Source of the DNA: Psilocybe azurescens
Lineage: Eukaryota; Basidiomycota; Agaricomycetes; Agaricales; Agrocybaceae
Direction: 5' to 3'
DNA length: 64,000 nucleotides
NCBI GenBank assembly: GCA_023853785.1
Contig: JAJIRX010000622.1
Span: forward strand, 744,001-808,000
Shown here: piece after piece, positions 60,181 to 64,000 of the stretch
How the letters are laid out: every line of letters begins with the position of its first letter
Position numbering within the stretch: position 1 is the first letter of the stretch
Program-made: the position numbers and the translations under genes
The notes under the pieces: model-generated
Database searches by the model: none
The model's input: the letters and a program-made list of their open reading frames with translations, nothing else
Told to the model about the DNA's origin: nothing

Positions 60181-62076
60181 ATGCCTCCTAAAAATCTCAC
60201 CAGCAACTAGAGCAAGCTTGGATGAAAGCTCTTGGATCTATGACTCAGAAGTGTGCTGCTCTTGGTTCTGAGACTGCAGCTGAGGATCTCTGGGATCCAC
60301 TGAGGAAGGCACTTGCCAGCAATAATGAGTTAGAGCAGCAGCTTGCTCAGAAGAGTTTAGAGTGTGAGAGCCTGCATTCTGATCTGGAGATTTCCTGGGA
60401 AAAGTGTGCCCAGCTTATGGGTGAAGTTTCTCACTGGCGATCTAAGCAAGAAGCTACATATCATAGTCTCCACATGGAGCACCAAAAGCAAACCATGGTT
60501 CTGCCAAGATTGACTGGCTTGAGCAGCAGAAGGAGATCCTTGTGTATGCTGAGAAAGGTTTCTTCATCTCTTTATCTGGGCAGGTTGTGGATGCCACAAG
60601 GATCTTAACACAGTCTGTGGTGGATATGCAGCCATGTCAGCACTATAGGATGTGCTCAAATTGCCAGGACCTGTTCTTCTTGCTAATCAGGATAATGATC
60701 CAGTTATCCAAGAGCGGACCACAGCTCTTGGGGAAGGTGATGTACCTACACTAGCCCAGCAACGTGCATTTGAGAAGTCTGACCGTGGTGCAATTAAGGC
60801 AGCTCAAATTGCTGGTGCTATTTTCAATCACAAGGATGACAAGAAGGGACACCATGATGTCTTTCGCTATTGGTGGTGGGAGCATGTTGGAACTCCATTT
60901 ACATTCCCTGACACATCCAACAATCGCTTCCAATCATATTGTGATGCAGCTGCAGCCTTGCTTTTATACAGAGATGTCTTCATTGAGTTTTTGATACATT
61001 TACGCATAAACAAGCAGAACTCTCAGTTTAACCATATGGAGCAAAATCTTTGGAATGCCCTTCACTGTGATGCTACTCTTGCTGAGTTTGCTGTCCTTGC
61101 TATATATGCTGAATCTGTCTCATACCCCTACATGAAATCCATTTGTACATCCAGAGACGAAGATCAGAACATGCTTGACCTTGGTCCTCTTCATCACCAT
61201 GTATATGACCACATGCAAAAATCATTGATAACCCTGATATTCTCATTGGAGCTTCCTCCTCACACTTGAATGCATCTCTGAATGGTGATGAATGGGAGAA
61301 TTCTGCTGTTGTTAACAAGGTGCTTGAAGTTGCCCAAAAACTGCCTTACTTTAAGGATTTGCTTGTGGCTTTTTTCACTGGTGCAGCAAACACTTGGGAA
61401 TGATTTACATCTGAATTTGCTGAGGGAGGGTTAATTGATGCAGCAACTGCAGAGGAGAGAGAATTGGCATGGCTGCCAGCCACAAATGATGAGAATGAAG
61501 GTGCCCTTGGGTCTTTCCAGCAGCTCATGAGTCGACAGCCACAGCTAACACTGCTCAATCATAATGCACTAGCCATGTTCTACAAAAATAATACACAAGC
61601 ATTTATGGCAGCAAAATTCACAGAACCAGAGGACTATCAATACCTATGCATGCTTGCCCGTGAGTCTCAAGGAGAGGAGAAGCAGTGGCACAAAGACATT
61701 GTCGAGTTCCGCAATATACGCCAAGTAAAAAAAAACAACAAGGAAGGAGAAACCTGAGAAGACAAAGAATGATAATGCAGAGCGGCTGGCAAATTTGGAG
61801 TTAGTACTTGACAAAGAGGAGGTCATGAAGCTCAAAGGAAATTGTCTGGCTGACCAGCTGAAGCTTTTTAAGCTTGCTGAAGCACCAAATCTTGCTACTG
61901 GTGCATTACCCACATTGGCTGATGAGAAGAGGAAGGCACTCTCAGATGCTGTTGATTTATTTTTGAATGGTAAATGGGAGATTGAGGAGGATAGTATTGA
62001 TGATGATAAGATTGGTGATGATGAACAGGAGTTACAGGATGTGGATGATAATGATGAATGGATAGATGAGGACTAA
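60181..62076 (+). pseudogene. Transposon-encoded protein (decayed)
   Basis: A single protein can be followed with several breaks. The N-terminal part is coiled-coil-like (ASNNELEQQLAQKSLECES, SHWRSKQEATYHSLHMEHQ). The middle has VIQERTTALGEGDVPTLAQQ, GHHDVFRYWWWEHVGTPF, HMEQNLWNALHCDATLAEF and ESVSYPYMKSI. The C-terminal part has NDENEGALGSFQQLMS, LNHNALAMFYKNNTQAFMA and an acidic end. The NDxNEGALGS motif recurs in a multi-copy agaricomycete family of unassigned function. Lesions: an early stop near 60208, shifts near 60500, 60640 and 61225, a TGA at about 61401 where CGA (Arg) would fit, and a shift in the A run near 61728. It is not functional as read. Confidence 0.65.
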
Positions 62077-62288
62077 AACTGCAATTTGTACCATAATTTC
62101 GGATTTTTGGCATTTTATTGGATATAAAAATGTTAATTCAGCCTTTTAATTTATTGCTAGATAGCATACTATGTCCCTTGTACAAAAAAATGGAGGGAAA
62201 CCATAAAGAACTCATGGAATTACAGTGTCTCAACATTTGTGATGTGCAGGGCTGTCACATGTGACATTATCAAGCCGCCGCCATCACA

Positions 62289-62307
62289 GGGATTGTGTAT
62301 CCCCACT
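62289..62307. repeat. Right terminal hairpin/TIR of the element
   Basis: GGGAT-TGTGT-ATCCC followed by CACT, the inverted counterpart of the left terminus. Confidence 0.65.
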
Positions 62308-62310
62308 AAC
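62308..62310. repeat. Putative target-site duplication AAC, right
   Basis: Matches the AAC at 59032-59034. Confidence 0.5.
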
Positions 62311-63068
62311 AGGAATGTAATGGCAGACATTACCATCTTTCGTCTAAGGAATTGTTTGTCAGGGTTGAACGTCCAAGAATAGAGTACTGCTCTTTTCGAA
62401 ATGGGGCCTCAAAGCAATGAACTTTCGTAGGTTCAAGAGTAATTGCGCACGGTGATCCAATAATTAGATTGTTTGACAGTGTCCGAATGCCCCACCGATA
62501 AGTAGGTGTATTAGTTCCGTCTTAAGGACAACTCGAGGAGATGAGCAAATTACGGCCCACAGGCCTCGTTTCAAACCTAGCTAATTCGAGATATCTTGGA
62601 GGTGGGACTATGATTCCAGTTCTCCTCGAGCTTCAAGGCATAACCCACAGCGGCCAGAACATTTTATATCGGATACAGGGAGATCCGCTAGTCGCCGGTC
62701 AATATCAAGAAGATCGATGTCGGTTATGGTGCCATACATAATCTAACGAGCACAAATCGTGCATAACATGGCAGGTCTACATGAGATCATTACCACGTTG
62801 TAAGCGCTGATGCTGGACAAGAGCTTGCTTGCATAAAAGATAGCAAATCTTGAGGATGTAGATGAATATACACACATCTGGAGGAATATCGGTTATGTTC
62901 ATGATCAGGGACATTGTGATTTAAAATTGACTGAAATTTAAAAACCTATTACTTACTAGTCTGCAGCCTTGCAAATATATCGGAGCATATGGGTCAATTC
63001 CGCAAACCTCGCAACTTCTTCTAAAAGCCAACAAATGTAGTTATGTAGAGTACGTAATGACGTTGGAT

Positions 63069-64000
63069 TCACGCTACAGTATGTATCTGACCAAATTCCA
63101 ATAAGTAAATCTCACTTGTATATAAAGCCATAAAAAGGCGACCAGAAGCCTCCTCAAAATACAATTCTCTACAATTCTTGGGTTCAAATGGCAGTCTCAT
63201 CTCGGGGACTAGCAGACTTTTCATCGTGGGGAGCGTTGTGCATGAGGTCGGAAACGATGCGATCGTCACCTCGCATTGGTCTGCGCTCCACACGGGGGCA
63301 CTGAGCGCCACACAGCTCGCTTTCCTGTCTTGCCCAAACGTGATGGATATGTAGTCGTGCTAGGTGGTATAGCTAACGTGTATGTGGCCTGGAATTCGGT
63401 GAACTGCAAATTTCTTTGGGAGGTGTCGATTGGAAAGCGGAAAAAGCCCAATCGTCCATCGGGGACAATATCACTGTAGTCATCGGACAATTCGCACAGG
63501 TTAACAAGCACCGTGAAGGACTTCAGATCAGAAAATGGGCATATAGGTTCGAAATCCAAAGCTTCCGGGTCATATACCTGCTTGACACTTTCATAGTCGA
63601 CGATGGACGATTCCCATCCAACAACTGGAATTTTATCCTCGGCCAGAGAGTATGATTCCATTATTTTCGTGTCGAATAGCTCCCTAGGCATTTCTCGAAC
63701 GTGTACTTTCATTTTTCGAGATATGATCCTGAAATTATGATATAGGGCGGACAGATTCTGACATCCGTTCGGATACCGTCAAATTGCTAATTCAAGCGAT
63801 GTTAATTAGATTGATTGAGAAGAATACGATGACCCAAAAAACGCACCGCAAGTTCTGGAGAATCTACCTTTAAAATAACATTTGTATTGGTGTTAAGAAG
63901 AAGTATTTGGTAAGATCTCGTAGATAGGTCCTCATTTACTCTAACGAGCAAAGTTGCTACTGCAATTGGTCCCGATACTTGCGAAAAGCCAAGAACACCA
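63069..64000 (-). CDS. F-box protein D2 (5' partial, tandem paralog of D1)
   Basis: The C-terminal part of a protein closely related to D1 runs from the window edge to a stop at 63069: MPRELFDTKIMESYSLAEDK, IPVVGWESS, LDFEPICPFSDLKSFTVLVN, GRLGFFRFP, RNLQFTEFQATYTLAIPP, RLGKTGKRAVW, CRELYFEEASGRLFMALYT. One base is missing in the G run 63294-63298 (minus-strand C run); adding it joins the two halves and aligns them with D1. Non-coding and exon sequence upstream (63720-64000) also matches D1 at 58620-58890, so the two genes are tandem duplicates. The F-box itself lies beyond the window and is inferred from D1. Confidence 0.65.

Larger units (their letters stand above)
59035..62307. mobile_element. 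3.27-kb DNA transposon with terminal inverted repeats
   Basis: Both ends carry matching inverted termini: AGTGGGGATGACCAATCCC on the left and AGTGGGGATACACAATCCC when the right end is read inward. A 3-bp duplication (AAC) flanks the element. Subterminal CACATGTGAC-type motifs lie near both ends (about 59090-59110 and 62255-62266). The left third is AT-rich, non-coding and full of repeats; the right part encodes one large protein (60181-62076). The element splits F-box gene D1. The superfamily is not assigned: a 3-bp TSD and no legible DDE motif do not settle it, and the encoded protein may not be the transposase, so this could be a non-autonomous element. Confidence 0.7.
58020..62900 (-). pseudogene. 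F-box protein D1, interrupted by a transposable element
   Basis: The C-terminal half (59033-58020) matches paralog D2: LPRKLFATKKESC, LAEDTIPVIGWES, LDFEPMCPSSDLKSF, RNLQFTEWPV, FGKTGKRAVW, LVPEVELPFK, CRDLYLEEATGCLFVALDDG. The N-terminal half continues on the same strand beyond the element (about 62311-62900), where F-box-like TCHVMHDLCSLDYVWH and PCAITLEPTKVHCFEAPFRK segments remain. The insertion falls where I would place an intron, between ...SLDERW and SSPQGERSLDG. A base is missing in the T run 58257-58261 (minus-strand A), and the N-terminal part shows further stops and shifts. Whether D1 is still expressed is unclear. Confidence 0.55.

Noticed and set aside
1..64000. tRNA genes and CRISPR arrays
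   Set aside because: I scanned for TPsiC-type boxes with paired arms and for regularly spaced repeats and saw none that held up.

Overview
The window is nuclear DNA of a filamentous basidiomycete, most likely an Agaricomycete. The evidence is short introns of about 45-75 bp in almost every gene, F-box proteins opening with the agaric-type leader (RRLPPEILTEIF), an agaric-type 7TM receptor-like gene, an EXG1-type GH5 glucanase and small secreted proteins with charged pro-regions. I found no tRNA, rRNA or CRISPR array.

Layout. 1-1249: 3' part of a nucleolar zinc-finger/RGG protein. About 1.6-14.3 kb: a dynamic block with an inverted duplication. Its right arm is an intact FHA-kinase gene converging on an intact gene of unknown family (here 'family F'). 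Its left arm is a frameshifted F copy converging on a kinase-tail fragment. A third, decayed F fragment lies beside it, and an STK16/ENV7-type kinase sits between the arms. 16.3-23.0 kb: an F-box/LRR-like gene, RNase H2 catalytic subunit, SNU66/SART1, and a complex I 9.5 kDa subunit divergent from SNU66. 26.3-37.0 kb: aquaglyceroporin, MDR oxidoreductase, a signal-peptide-bearing acyl-CoA-binding protein, GH5 exo-1,3-beta-glucanase and a small secreted Cys protein. 39.0-44.4 kb: a Q-rich conserved protein, a membrane protein and a 7TM protein. 44.9-55.0 kb: a housekeeping block (SH3 protein, pICln, Nup159, second SH3 protein). 55.9-58 kb: a small conserved protein and a CoA-type Nudix hydrolase. 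58.0-64.0 kb: two tandem F-box paralogs, the first interrupted by a 3.27-kb terminal-inverted-repeat element.

A window-wide quality signal matters for every gene call. At least fifteen otherwise intact conserved genes or paralogs lose frame by exactly one missing base, usually in a homopolymer of 4-6 identical bases. Several are in essential genes (NUP159, SNU66, pICln). This is best read as base-calling or assembly error, so 'frameshifted' genes here should not be called pseudogenes without read support. The clear exceptions are family F copy B, the kinase-tail fragment and the transposon gene, which carry many independent lesions.

The most interesting biology is: (1) the co-duplicated FHA kinase/family F convergent pair; (2) an acyl-CoA-binding protein routed to the classical secretory pathway with a pro-region and a Lys-Arg site; (3) a terminal-hairpin transposon inserted in an F-box gene.
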